Shown here: in pieces, positions 50,346 to 59,058 of the stretch | Layout of the letters: each line of letters begins with the position of its first letter | Numbering within the stretch: the first letter of the stretch is position 1 | Source of the DNA: Streptomyces finlayi | GTDB taxonomy: Bacteria > Actinomycetota > Actinomycetes > Streptomycetales > Streptomycetaceae | Direction: 5' to 3' | DNA length: 64,000 nt | NCBI RefSeq assembly: GCF_014216315.1 | Contig: NZ_CP045702.1 | Location: 434,001 to 498,000 of the forward strand | Position numbers and translations under genes: made by a program | The notes under the pieces: model-generated | What the model saw: the letters and a program-made list of their open reading frames with translations, nothing else | What the model was told of the DNA's origin: nothing | The model's database searches: none

Positions 50346-51359
50346 ATGGCCGACATCACCAGGCGCTTCGGCTGGCGCCACCTGCGCTCCGCGCCGACCG
50401 CGCACATCCGCCACCACAAGCGTGGCCGGCTCAGCCACGACGGCACCGGGCTCAGCTTCTGGTACCGGTCGCTGACCGCGGCACTCTCCGAGGTGCCCGT
50501 CGACGACCGGGAGCTCGCCATGGCCTTCCACGCCCGCACGGCCGACTTCCAGGACGTCACCGTGCAGGCCACCGTGACCTACCGGATCAGCGACCCCGCC
50601 GGAGCGGCGGCCCGGCTGGACTTCTCCGTGGACCCGGACACCGGCGCGTGGCGCAGTGCGCCGCTGGAGCAGATCGGCACCCTGCTCACGGAGACCGCAC
50701 AGCAGCACACGCTCGACGCCCTGGCCCGTACACCGCTGGCCGCCGCACTCGTCGACGGCGTCGCGGCGGTACGGAAACGGGTCGCCGCCGGCCTCGCCGC
50801 CGAGCCCCGCCTGCCCGACACCGGCATCGACGTGGTCGCCGTGCGCGTGGTGGCCATCCGTCCCGAGGCGGAGGTCGAGCGGGCACTGCGGACCCCGGCC
50901 CGCGAACAGATCCAGCAGGAGGCCGACCGGGCCACCTACGAGCGCCGGGCCGTCGCGGTCGAGCGCGAACGGGCCATCGCCGAGAACGAGCTCGCCAGCC
51001 AGATCGAACTGGCCCGCCGGGAAGAGCGGTTGGTGGACCAACGCGGTATCAACGCACGACGGGAGGCCGAGGAGAAGGCGGCGGCGGACGGGGTACGCAC
51101 GGAGGCCGAGGCAGCCCGCAAGGTGCGCCTCACCCGCGCGGACGCGGAGGCGGCCCGCGATATCGGTGCGGCCCGAGCCGAGGCGCAGGCCGCCTGGCTG
51201 CGCGTGCACGCGGATGTCGACCCCGCCACCCTGCACGCCCTGGCAGCGACCCGGCTGGCGGAGAACCTGCCACGCATCGACAGCCTCACCCTCTCCCCCG
51301 ACATCCTCACCGGCCTGCTCGCGAAGCTCGGCCGCCCGGAGCCCGGGACCCGGGCGTGA
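50346..51359 (+). CDS. SPFH/band-7 domain protein
   Basis: A 337-aa protein. The SPFH domain covers about 30-175 (ELAMAFHARTADFQDVTVQATVTYRISDP). A long charged coiled coil follows at about 180-280 (ATYERRAVAVERERAIAENEL, ARREAEEKAAADGVRTEAEAA) and a short C-terminal domain ends it. Unlike flotillins it has no clear N-terminal membrane helix, so it may be peripheral. Such proteins form large ring scaffolds. Its stop overlaps the NAD-kinase-like start (GTGA, 51356-51359), showing tight coupling. Confidence 0.87.
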   Translation: MADITRRFGWRHLRSAPTAHIRHHKRGRLSHDGTGLSFWYRSLTAALSEVPVDDRELAMAFHARTADFQDVTVQATVTYRISDPAGAAARLDFSVDPDTGAWRSAPLEQIGTLLTETAQQHTLDALARTPLAAALVDGVAAVRKRVAAGLAAEPRLPDTGIDVVAVRVVAIRPEAEVERALRTPAREQIQQEADRATYERRAVAVERERAIAENELASQIELARREERLVDQRGINARREAEEKAAADGVRTEAEAARKVRLTRADAEAARDIGAARAEAQAAWLRVHADVDPATLHALAATRLAENLPRIDSLTLSPDILTGLLAKLGRPEPGTRA

Positions 51360-52255
51360 GCCTGGCGCCTCGGGCCGTGCTCGTCCACCGCACCACGGAG
51401 TACGAGGAGTTGCTGGCCCGGCACGGCACACACGGCCAGGCCGCCTTCTTCCTGTCCGCGCGCGGCCGGTCCATCGAGGAAGTGACCCTGCGCCACCACC
51501 GCACCCAGCAGGCGCTCACGGACGTGTCGGCGGCCGTCCCGCTCCAGTGGCGGCGGTCGCGGGTGGAGCGCAAGGATCTCGACCGATTCCTCTTCGGCCC
51601 CGAGGACGTGGTGATCGTGGTCGGCCAGGACGGGCTGGTCGCCAACGCGGCCAAGTACCTGTCCGGCCAGCCGGTGGTGGGGATCGACACCGATCCCGGC
51701 CGCAATCCGGGAGTTCTCGTACGCCACCGTGTGCGGGATGCCGCGGCCCTGCTCCGGTCGGCGGCGGCCCCGGGCGCCCAGGTGGACTCGCTCACCATGG
51801 TCGAGGCGGTGGCCGACGACACCCAGCGGCTGATCGCGCTGAACGAGATCTACCTCGGGCCGCCCGGCCACCAGACCGCCCGCTACCGTCTGGCCTCCGA
51901 CGGTGCCCCGCGCGCCGGGGAGGCCCAGGCCTCGTCGGGCGTCCTGGTCGGCACCGGTACGGGCGCGACGGGCTGGCTCCGCTCGCTCTGGCTGGAACGC
52001 GGCAGCGAACTGAGCCTGCCGGCCCCCTCGGATCCCCGGCTCCTCTGGTTCGTGCGCGAGGCGTGGCCCTCGCCCGCGACCGGCACCTCGCTCGTTGCGG
52101 GGGAACTGGAGCGCGGGCAGGGACTGGAACTGACCGTCGAGTCGGACCGGCTGGTGGTCTTCGGCGACGGGATGGAGGCCGACGCACTGGAGCTGACCTG
52201 GGGCCAGACGGTCCGCCTCGGCATCTGCACCACATCGCTGCGCCTCGCCGTCTGA
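51356..52255 (+). CDS. NAD kinase-like protein, divergent
   Basis: A 299-aa protein with NAD kinase layout. The nucleotide loop that reads GGDG in true kinases is VGQDGLVANAAKYL here (about residues 87-100), followed by PVVGIDTDP, a NE motif in IALNEIYLG, and VGTGTGATGW, the site that contacts NAD. The Gly-to-Gln change in GGDG may alter or abolish phosphate transfer. It is coupled to the SPFH gene. I read it as an NAD-binding or NAD-phosphorylating partner of a membrane scaffold; activity is unproven. Confidence 0.8.
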   Translation: MSLAPRAVLVHRTTEYEELLARHGTHGQAAFFLSARGRSIEEVTLRHHRTQQALTDVSAAVPLQWRRSRVERKDLDRFLFGPEDVVIVVGQDGLVANAAKYLSGQPVVGIDTDPGRNPGVLVRHRVRDAAALLRSAAAPGAQVDSLTMVEAVADDTQRLIALNEIYLGPPGHQTARYRLASDGAPRAGEAQASSGVLVGTGTGATGWLRSLWLERGSELSLPAPSDPRLLWFVREAWPSPATGTSLVAGELERGQGLELTVESDRLVVFGDGMEADALELTWGQTVRLGICTTSLRLAV

Positions 52256-52299
52256 GCCGCCACCCCGGGCCGGGGGGACCCTGAGCGGCCGACAGCGTG

Positions 52300-52886
52300 T
52301 CAGGACCTGGGCGCTCCGAGGAACTGGGCGGCCGTCGCGAAGCGGTGCTCCGTCGGCTTCAGCACTTCGTAGAAGTAGCCGAGCACACCGTGTTCGCCGT
52401 CCCCGTGAGCACCGCCGACAGGAAGTCGAGGCACCCCACGTCATGGTGCTCCCGCAGCGGGCCCTGCCCCTCGTTGTAGAGCACGGTCCACTCGTCGGGG
52501 TGCTGACCGGGCCGCACCAGCCAGTAGAGGAAGGCCCCCGAACCCTCCTCGCATCCCCACGGCAGGATGCGAGCCCCCACCTCCCGGAGTCCCTCCAGAA
52601 CCCCGTACCGTTCCGTCGCCTGCGCGCGCAGATCGCACTTGGTGTAGGCGGAGCCCGGTACGAGCAGCCAGACCGTCTCGTCGAAGACGCCGTCGCCGTA
52701 CGCTTCGACGAGCCGCTTGTAGTCGGCGGGCAGAGCCGTATCGACGCTGCGTTCGGCCCGCGCCCAGTCCACCGCGGGTGGCGGATCGGCCGGCGGCGGA
52801 CAGAGACGAGTGAGAGCACCGAAGGCATCGTGGGCGGTCGTGCACGGCAGGCCGCCGGCAGCGAGGGCGAGGGCGGCACCAGCCAT
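52300..52886 (-). pseudogene. SMI1/KNR4-family gene with one-base frameshift
   Basis: SMI1/KNR4 immunity-type domain: LPADYKRLVEAYGDGVFDETVWLL, GAFLYWLVRPGQHPDEWTV. At about 52405 the frame shifts in a G run; the original C-terminus, GDGEHGVLGYFYEVLKPTEH...FLGAPRS, ends at 52300, whereas the current frame stops at 52359 after 175 aa. Restoring one G repairs it. The N-terminal 15 residues come from DNA that is antisense to the adjoining SHOCT fragment, so the 5' end is probably also altered. SMI1 proteins are often antitoxin immunity proteins. Confidence 0.75.
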
Positions 52887-52979
52887 GTGACGGACCTGGC
52901 GAGGCTCGCCCAGCTCAAGGACAAGGGTGACCTGACTCCGGAGGAGTACGAGAAGGCGAAGGCGAAGCTGCTCGTCTGA
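52887..52979 (+). pseudogene. SHOCT-domain C-terminal fragment
   Basis: The 30-residue reading TDLARLAQLKDKGDLTPEEYEKAKAKLLV is a whole SHOCT domain, usually the C-terminus of a longer membrane or phage-like protein. Upstream frame (GSEGEGGTSHV) continues a typical linker but then runs into the SMI1 gene on the other strand. A GTG at 52887 has no ribosome site. Probably the remains of a gene cut at its 5' end. Confidence 0.45.
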
Positions 52980-53072
52980 CCCCTTCCGTACGACGAGGGG
53001 CCGTGCCGGGTGTGATCCGGTACGGCCTCTCGCTGTACGGGCGCCTCGCGACCCCCGCCGGAACCTGCGGGG

Positions 53073-54695
53073 TCAACCGTTCGCGCAGAGAGCGCTGTTG
53101 AGGCTGAACGCGGCCGGAACACCGTTCGCACCCGTGGAGGAGCCGCTCATCCCGAAGCTCACCGTGCCACCGGCGGGGATGGTCTCGGTCCACGACTCGT
53201 TCGTCGCGCGCAGCTGCCTGCCGTCCTGGACGACCTTCGCGTTCCAGGAAGAGGTGAGCGTCTGGCTCCCCGGGAAGGCGAAGTCGAGCCGCCAGCCCTT
53301 GATCGCTTCCGTTCCGGTGTTGCGGATGGTGACGTCGGCGTTGAACACGTGGCCCCAGTCACTGAGGCGGTAGGTGACCGCGCACTTCCCGGTGGCGGGT
53401 CCCGCTTGGGTGGTGACACGCACAGACGCGGAGCGCGGGGAGCGGTTGCCGGCCGCGTCACGCGCGTACACGGCGAAGGTGTGGCCGGTGGCGGAGGCCA
53501 GGCCACTGAGACCGGCGTTCGTGGTGGTCGTGGTGGTGACGCGGGACTCCTGGGTGCCGTCCACCCGTACGACGTCGTAGGCCGTGACACCGGTGTTGTC
53601 CGTAGCCGCTGCCCAGCTGAGGCGGACGCTGTCGGACGTCACGTCGGACGCGGACGGGGCACCGGGCGCTGTGGGTGCCTGGGTGTCTCCGGTGGCCGCC
53701 CCGAAGACGCTCGCCTCGTCAGAGGTCTGCTTGATGCCGTCGGAACCGTTGAAGACGCGCTGGCCCCAGGGGGACAGCCGGCTCGCGTCGAAGCCGGTGG
53801 CCATGTCGAGGTATTCGACGCCGCCGCCGTTGCCGCTCCAGGACCATCCGAGGTAGCCGAGACCGAGCTGTTCGGTGGTGGCGAGGATCGCGTCCTCGTC
53901 CGGATTGCCGTCGGAGTGCGCGTCACCGAACTCGCCCACGACGATGGGCAGGCCGCGCGACACGAACCGGTTCAGGTAATCGCTGACTTCGGGCGCGGCG
54001 TCGAAGACGCCGTACATGTGAATGGAGAAGACGGTGTTCCGCCTCGGGTCCGCGGCGAACACACTCGGCGCGTTGTCGCGCATGGTGAACGACCAGTCCT
54101 GGCCCCAGTTCGGTGCGTCCGCCATGAGCGTGTGCTCGAATCCGGCGGTACGCATGCGCCCGATCGCACGCGAGGTGTCGGCGGTCCAGGCGGCATATCC
54201 GGAGTTTCCGTGCGGCTCGTTCCCGAGGTTCAGGATGACGTACTTCTCCTGCCCCTTCACCGCCTCCTGGACATCCACCCAGTAGTCGACCGCCCGGTCC
54301 AGGGAGACCGCTCCGTCCTGCTCGCCGTAGCCCGTGGTGTCGTGGGCTTCCAGGACGCAGATCAGTCGGTTCGCCCGGCACTGCGCGACGACGGCCTTGA
54401 CGTCGGCCGCGCCGTTCTTCGTCCAGCGGTCGCCCGTACTCAGCACGACACGGACGGAGTTGGCGCCCAGCGCCTTGACGTCGGCCAGCGCCCGCTCGGT
54501 ACGCCCCGGATACCAGGCGTGGGCGTGGTTCACGCCCCTGAGGACGAAGTCGTTGCCGTTCGCGTCCAGCAGCCTGCCGGCACTGACATGGAACCCCGCA
54601 GCCGCTTCCACGGCCTGCGCGGCGGGTGGGGCGGCGAACATCGAGGCGGCGACGGCCAGCAGCGCTCCCGCCGCGGTGGCCAGCTTCTTTCTCAT
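53073..54695 (-). CDS. Secreted GH5 endo-beta-mannanase with FN3 and CBM2
   Basis: A 540-aa secreted glycoside hydrolase. Signal peptide about 1-29 (AAPPAAQA). GH5 (subfamily 8-like) catalytic domain about 33-330, starting GFHVSAGRLLDANGNDFVLRGVNH-like sequence; acid/base Glu in ILNLGNEPHG and nucleophile Glu in PIVVGEFGD. Fibronectin III domain about 345-430. C-terminal CBM2 cellulose-binding module about 440-540 with flanking Cys (GKCAVTYRLSDWGHVF, SALCANG). Close in layout to ManA of Streptomyces. ATG at 54695 with GGGAGCAGGG upstream. Single gene with an inverted repeat 100 bp upstream. Confidence 0.93.
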   Translation of the reverse strand: MRKKLATAAGALLAVAASMFAAPPAAQAVEAAAGFHVSAGRLLDANGNDFVLRGVNHAHAWYPGRTERALADVKALGANSVRVVLSTGDRWTKNGAADVKAVVAQCRANRLICVLEAHDTTGYGEQDGAVSLDRAVDYWVDVQEAVKGQEKYVILNLGNEPHGNSGYAAWTADTSRAIGRMRTAGFEHTLMADAPNWGQDWSFTMRDNAPSVFAADPRRNTVFSIHMYGVFDAAPEVSDYLNRFVSRGLPIVVGEFGDAHSDGNPDEDAILATTEQLGLGYLGWSWSGNGGGVEYLDMATGFDASRLSPWGQRVFNGSDGIKQTSDEASVFGAATGDTQAPTAPGAPSASDVTSDSVRLSWAAATDNTGVTAYDVVRVDGTQESRVTTTTTTNAGLSGLASATGHTFAVYARDAAGNRSPRSASVRVTTQAGPATGKCAVTYRLSDWGHVFNADVTIRNTGTEAIKGWRLDFAFPGSQTLTSSWNAKVVQDGRQLRATNESWTETIPAGGTVSFGMSGSSTGANGVPAAFSLNSALCANG

Positions 54696-54798
54696 CCCTG
54701 CTCCCAACTCGGTGCGCGCACGGCCGGACCGAAGGCGCGGGCGTGCGGGCATTTCCTGTATGGAGGGTGCTGTACTCCCCGGCACCCGCGGAGAAGAC

Positions 54799-54817
54799 CT
54801 TGTCCGAATGAGACAAG
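54799..54817. promoter_or_regulatory. CTTGTC-N7-GACAAG inverted repeat upstream of the mannanase
   Basis: Perfect 6-bp arms at 54799-54804 and 54812-54817, 104 bp before the ATG. Size and spacing suit a LacI- or ROK-type sugar repressor. No CebR-type box was found here. Confidence 0.45.
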
Positions 54818-55284
54818 AGCCGGGTTGATTCCCGCTGTTCGGCCTGTTCAGCCATGGAATGCGGCTCACGCCGAGCATCGGGAAGAGCGCCCGCCCGACC
54901 GATAGCTGCGCGCATTCACACTCAAGTGGGCTGACTGAAGAGCTGGTTGAATGATCGGCCTGGCGGCTGAGAAAGAGATTATGGGCTTCTCACGAGCCAC
55001 ACAACACTTGGAGCCGAACCGGTTAAGTCACGATGTCGTTCAGCTGTGCGCGCCGGTGTCGACAGGGGCCGGCGACCCGGGTTACGGCCGGAGAACCGGC
55101 ACCCGGGCCGCACCACCGGACGGGGACGGCCCAGCCGCCGCGGCTCCGGCGGCGCCGGCACCGGTCTGAGCGCCGTTTCCCAGGCGATCAGCACCGAAGG
55201 CGTGGACGTGCGGGGCTCCTACGTGGCGGCGACAGGACTTTGCCGGGCCCTGGTGCGCGGGATGGTGGCCGGGCAGGCTAGTTT
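54818..55284. other. Divergent promoter region, no gene seen
   Basis: The stretch serves the mannanase and the HNH-like gene. It is locally AT-richer at 54905-55030 and contains AACCGGTT (55017-55024). TAGTTT at 55279-55284 is a likely -10 box seven bases before the GTG of the HNH-like gene. Short readings on both strands have no ribosome site. Confidence 0.4.
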
Positions 55285-55290
55285 GCTCGG

Positions 55291-55731
55291 GTGAGTCTCC
55301 TTGATGATGTGGCCGAGCGCGACGGCTGGCTGTGCTGGGTATGTGACGAACCGGTCGATCCCGACGAGTCGGTGAACGACCCGCGAGGGCCCAGCGTCGA
55401 CAGCCGGACCGCCGACCGGAAGACCAAGGTCGCCGAGCGGCTGGCGCACCGCGGGTGCAACTCCCGCAAGGGCGCGGTCAAGGTGGTCATCGCCTGGCCG
55501 GAGCGCCTGTACGTGGTCGAACCCGCGCCGCTGATCACCGTTGCCGGGAGGCTGGAGCGCAAGGCGGGCCGCGAGATGGTGGGCCGTTGTCCGACCAGGC
55601 GGGATGCCCAAGAGGCGGCGGACTGGCTGGTGGACCGGTTCTCCCGACTGGTACCGGGGCTGCCGATCACCGCCGGCATCGAGGCGGGCGGCGGCCAGTT
55701 CCTCGTCATCCTGACCGCCGGCCGGCGCTGA
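55291..55731 (+). CDS. HNH-endonuclease-like protein, probably leaderless
   Basis: A 146-aa protein. CWVCDEPVDPDE, PSVDSRTADRK and LAHRGCNSRKGA match the zinc-binding frame of HNH nucleases (CxxC, then HRGCN), with a 75-residue C-terminal addition. In active enzymes the motif near PSVD is followed by a His (VDHxxP); here it is SVDSRT, so the general-base His is replaced and nuclease activity is doubtful. The GTG at 55291 has no ribosome site but TAGTTT ends seven bases upstream, which fits a leaderless mRNA. Confidence 0.7.
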   Translation: MSLLDDVAERDGWLCWVCDEPVDPDESVNDPRGPSVDSRTADRKTKVAERLAHRGCNSRKGAVKVVIAWPERLYVVEPAPLITVAGRLERKAGREMVGRCPTRRDAQEAADWLVDRFSRLVPGLPITAGIEAGGGQFLVILTAGRR

Positions 55732-56119
55732 CCGGGGATCACCGGCGCCCACTCGCCTCTCGCTGAACCGTCGGCCCCACGTCGACCCGTCCAGGCACGG
55801 GCGCAGCTCGCTGTCCGACGCTGCGGTCACTCTCCGTCGCCGTCGTGGGAGGCTGCGGCAGGGGCGTCGGGCGGGCCGACACCGCTGACCGTGTGAGTGG
55901 CGGACCAGCCGGTGTCGTCGCGGTTGGCCGGGCAGGGCCCGCCGCCGTGGCTGCCGCGCGGGAAGATCCACATGGGCTTGCCCTGGGTGCTGGGCGCCGG
56001 AGCGTGGCTGGTGCGCCAGGTCGGGTGGCCCCAAGCGCGCCCAACGCGACGCTGTTGTCGCGCTCACCCGCTGACAACGGTCAGAGGAAGCCGGTTCCCA
56101 ACTGGTCCCGAAAAGACCA
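55732..56119. other. 388-bp gap with no supported gene
   Basis: Readings such as 55897 onward on the plus strand continue through the terminator and the tRNA and cannot be genes. I see no repeats or sites apart from the terminator at its right end. Confidence 0.4.
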
Positions 56120-56153
56120 AGGGCCGGTTTCGGATTTCTCCGAAACCGGCCCT
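56120..56153 (-). terminator. 15-bp perfect hairpin downstream of tRNA-Pro
   Basis: AGGGCCGGTTTCGGA (56120-56134), loop TTTC, and its exact complement (56139-56153). Reading leftwards from the tRNA it lies 20 bp past the tRNA 3' end, and a T run follows on that strand (AAAA at 56111-56114 on plus). Confidence 0.85.
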
Positions 56154-56172
56154 GATCTGCGACTGTCTCCAG

Positions 56173-56246
<74 letters not shown>

Positions 56247-56296
56247 ATGCGTTTCCTCCCGGTTGCCCCGGGTGGCCGCGCATGAGAAACATTACC

Positions 56297-58948
56297 TCAC
56301 TCCGAGGACCGCAACGACGCCCGTGCCTGCTGGGCGCGGGTCTCGAGGCCTTCCGCTCCGCAGGACATGGCCATCTTCTGGGCTCTGGCCAGTTCCCGGG
56401 GCGAACGGATCGCGAGCCCGTAGTCGAACCGGGCCAGCGCGTGCTCGTACGCGGACGTCGTCGGGTTCGCCTCCAGATGGCGGACCGCTTCGGCCAGCAG
56501 GTGCTCCGCCTCCTCCGCCGGTGCGAAGAGGGCCACGCAGCGCAGCGCCTCGCCGATCGCGGTGTCCGTCCCGAACCGCTCGGCATGGACGCGTGCACCG
56601 GCGGCGAGCCGGGCGCCGCGCGCAGGGTCCACGTCGACCAGGGCACGGGCCAGATCGCAGGCCCAGGGCGCCCACACGACGTTGAAGCGTTCGCGCGCCT
56701 CCATCGCCGCCCCCGCGGCTTCGAGTTCGGCGATGGCCTCCTTCAGACGGCCTTCGGCGAGCAGCAGCCGGCCGCGGACGCACGGGCCGTCGGGCAGCAC
56801 CATGGCACTCGGGTACGGCGCGGCGAAGTCGTACCGGTCGGCGACCAGCCGGGCCTCGGATATCCGGCCGCGCGCCACCAGCGTGTCGATGAGCAGACAG
56901 GCCGCGTCCCAGTGGACGGGCAGCCCGCTGCCGACACGGTCGGCGAGGCGCAGTCCCTCGCGCAGGAAGCCCTCGGCCTCCGCGAGACGCCCGCGCCGGC
57001 GGTGGACGAGCCCGAGGAGTGTGTGCGCGAAGGCGAGGTGCGCACCGCTCCAGCCGGAGATCTCGAAGGCCCGCACGGCTTCGCCGAACAGTTCTTCCGC
57101 ACGGTCGAGCTCGTCCGTGAACGCGTAGGTGATGCCGACCAGGGTGGGGAGTTCGAACCCCCACTCCGTGTCGGTCCAGCCGAGGCCGCGCGTCGGGTGT
57201 CCGTCGATGAGGGCTCGTTCGCACAGGTCGATGACGAGCTGCGCGTTCTCGCCACGGAGCATGGCGTCGAAGGCGCGCAGGATCAGCAGGGCCCGTTCGG
57301 CGTTGTCCCGGCCGGTGAGATGGTCCGCGTTGCGGGAGAGCCTGCGCGAGCGGGCGGGCCCGTCGTCCTCGACGGCCTGCATTCCCTCCCACAGGAAGTG
57401 CCCGGCCTGCAGTCGCATCAGACCAGGGCCCGGGGCGGTACGGGACGCCTCGGCGGCGAGGGAGATCGCCGCCTCCTTGAGCTGGTTGTTGTGGGCGAGC
57501 GCTGCCGCGATCCGGAACGTGGCGTCGATCCGCAGATCGTCGCCGAGCCCCGGCATGTCGAGGGCCGAGCGCAGGTGCCGCACCGTGGTGGGCGGCGAGC
57601 TGAGCAGCGTGGCGCAGCCCAGCTCGTACAGCAACGCCGCCTTGTCCTGGGGACGCGGCGGCTCCTCCAGCGCCCGTTCGAGGCAGCGCCTGGCCGCTTC
57701 GGGTGCACCGACGGCAAGGTGCTGGCCCGCGGCTTCGCGGAGCTGCGCGACCAGTTCCTGATCGTCGTCCGGGTGCACTTCGAGGAGGTGGCGGGAGGCC
57801 GCGGCGGCGCCGAGACCGGCCCGGGTGATCGCCCAGGCGGCCCTGCCGTGGAAGGCGGTGCGCGTGGCCGGCGGAATGGAGCGGTACACGGCGGTCGCGA
57901 TCAGCGGATGGACGAACTCCAGCGGATCGAAGCCGCTGACGATACGGGCGTCGCGCAGCCGTGCCGTGCAGTCCGCGGCTTCCGCCGAGCTCATTCCGGC
58001 GAGGGTCGCGGCCACCTCCTGGGAGATGTCGGTGCCGAGGACGGCGGCGGCCCAGGCGAAGCGGTTGGCGTTGGTGCCCAGCCTTTCCAGCCGCGCCACG
58101 AGCCCGCTGCCGCGCGCGGAGGCACCCAGCTCGCGCAGCAGGCCCGCCGATTCCTCGACCGGTGGCAGCTCACGGTCCTGGGCCTTGGCGACGAGTTCGA
58201 CGGCCTCGTACGGGTTGCCACCGGTGACGGCCCACACCTCGCGGCAGAAGGGGTCGTCGGCGTGCTCACCGAGTCCGGCGCGGACGAGTTCGGCCGTGGC
58301 GTCCGGGGTGAGCGCGCGCAGGGCGACCCGGACGAGCCCGTTGTACCCCGTGGGCTCGGTTTGCGCGGCGGTGAGGGAGGCGTTGCGCTCGGCCAGCTCC
58401 TGCGGACGGTGGGCCTGGACGACGAGGACCGGCAGTTCACTCAGGCGCGCGGTGAACGAGGCGAGCCAGGCGAGGGATTCGCCGTCGGCCCAGTGCGCGT
58501 CGTCCACCATGAGCAGCAGCGGCCGGTGGCTGAGCCGGGAGGCGAGCCGGCCGACGACATAGTCGAGGCCGTCGCGGACACCCTGCGGGTCGGGCTGGGG
58601 TCCGGTCGGCTCGGCGAGGCCGAGCGCGGGTGCGGTGATCTCGTACCAGTCGCCGAACAGGGCGCGCCTCTCGTCCTCGGGGAACTGGTCCAGCGCGGGC
58701 TGCAGCAGTTGGCGTACGACGTGGAACGGTACGGAGGTGACGGTCTCGCCGCCTCGTGCGGACCAGACGGTGCACCGGCCGGCGGCGATGTTGCGGACCT
58801 CGGCGAGCAGGGCTGTCTTGCCGATGCCCGCCTCACCACTGAACACCAGCAGCCCACCTGATGCCTGGGCGCCGCACAGGGCGTCCACGGCTTGTGCGGC
58901 AGCGGCGAGTTCCGGCTCGCGCTCGTACAACGGCCGGGACGGCTTCAT
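56297..58948 (-). CDS. STAND-type AAA ATPase regulator lacking the LuxR HTH
   Basis: An 883-aa protein similar to large LuxR-type (LAL) regulators. Walker A is GEAGIGKT (residues 38-45), Walker B LLLMVDDAHWAD (about 145-156), followed by a winged-helix and a TPR-like helical region to the end. It finishes ...GLETRAQQARASLRSSE, where LAL proteins would carry a LuxR helix-turn-helix of about 65 residues; the C-terminal domain is absent and the stop is clean. ATG 58946-58948 with AAGGGTGGGC upstream. It may act by binding another protein rather than DNA. Confidence 0.88.
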   Translation of the reverse strand: MKPSRPLYEREPELAAAAQAVDALCGAQASGGLLVFSGEAGIGKTALLAEVRNIAAGRCTVWSARGGETVTSVPFHVVRQLLQPALDQFPEDERRALFGDWYEITAPALGLAEPTGPQPDPQGVRDGLDYVVGRLASRLSHRPLLLMVDDAHWADGESLAWLASFTARLSELPVLVVQAHRPQELAERNASLTAAQTEPTGYNGLVRVALRALTPDATAELVRAGLGEHADDPFCREVWAVTGGNPYEAVELVAKAQDRELPPVEESAGLLRELGASARGSGLVARLERLGTNANRFAWAAAVLGTDISQEVAATLAGMSSAEAADCTARLRDARIVSGFDPLEFVHPLIATAVYRSIPPATRTAFHGRAAWAITRAGLGAAAASRHLLEVHPDDDQELVAQLREAAGQHLAVGAPEAARRCLERALEEPPRPQDKAALLYELGCATLLSSPPTTVRHLRSALDMPGLGDDLRIDATFRIAAALAHNNQLKEAAISLAAEASRTAPGPGLMRLQAGHFLWEGMQAVEDDGPARSRRLSRNADHLTGRDNAERALLILRAFDAMLRGENAQLVIDLCERALIDGHPTRGLGWTDTEWGFELPTLVGITYAFTDELDRAEELFGEAVRAFEISGWSGAHLAFAHTLLGLVHRRRGRLAEAEGFLREGLRLADRVGSGLPVHWDAACLLIDTLVARGRISEARLVADRYDFAAPYPSAMVLPDGPCVRGRLLLAEGRLKEAIAELEAAGAAMEARERFNVVWAPWACDLARALVDVDPARGARLAAGARVHAERFGTDTAIGEALRCVALFAPAEEAEHLLAEAVRHLEANPTTSAYEHALARFDYGLAIRSPRELARAQKMAMSCGAEGLETRAQQARASLRSSE

Positions 58949-59030
58949 GCCCACCCTTCCCAAAGTCCGGCAATGACGACTGCCGAGACTAGTCGGGCGG
59001 AGTGCCTCGCGGACAGGGTTCTGAGGAGTT

Positions 59031-59046
59031 CCTCGCAGGTGCGAGG
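59031..59046. promoter_or_regulatory. CCTCGC-AGGT-GCGAGG inverted repeat in divergent promoter
   Basis: Perfect 6-bp arms between the STAND ATPase gene and the DUF309 gene, touching CACAAT (59047-59052), the likely -10 box of DUF309. Candidate operator or RNA hairpin. Confidence 0.4.
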
Positions 59047-59058
59047 CACAATTGGACC

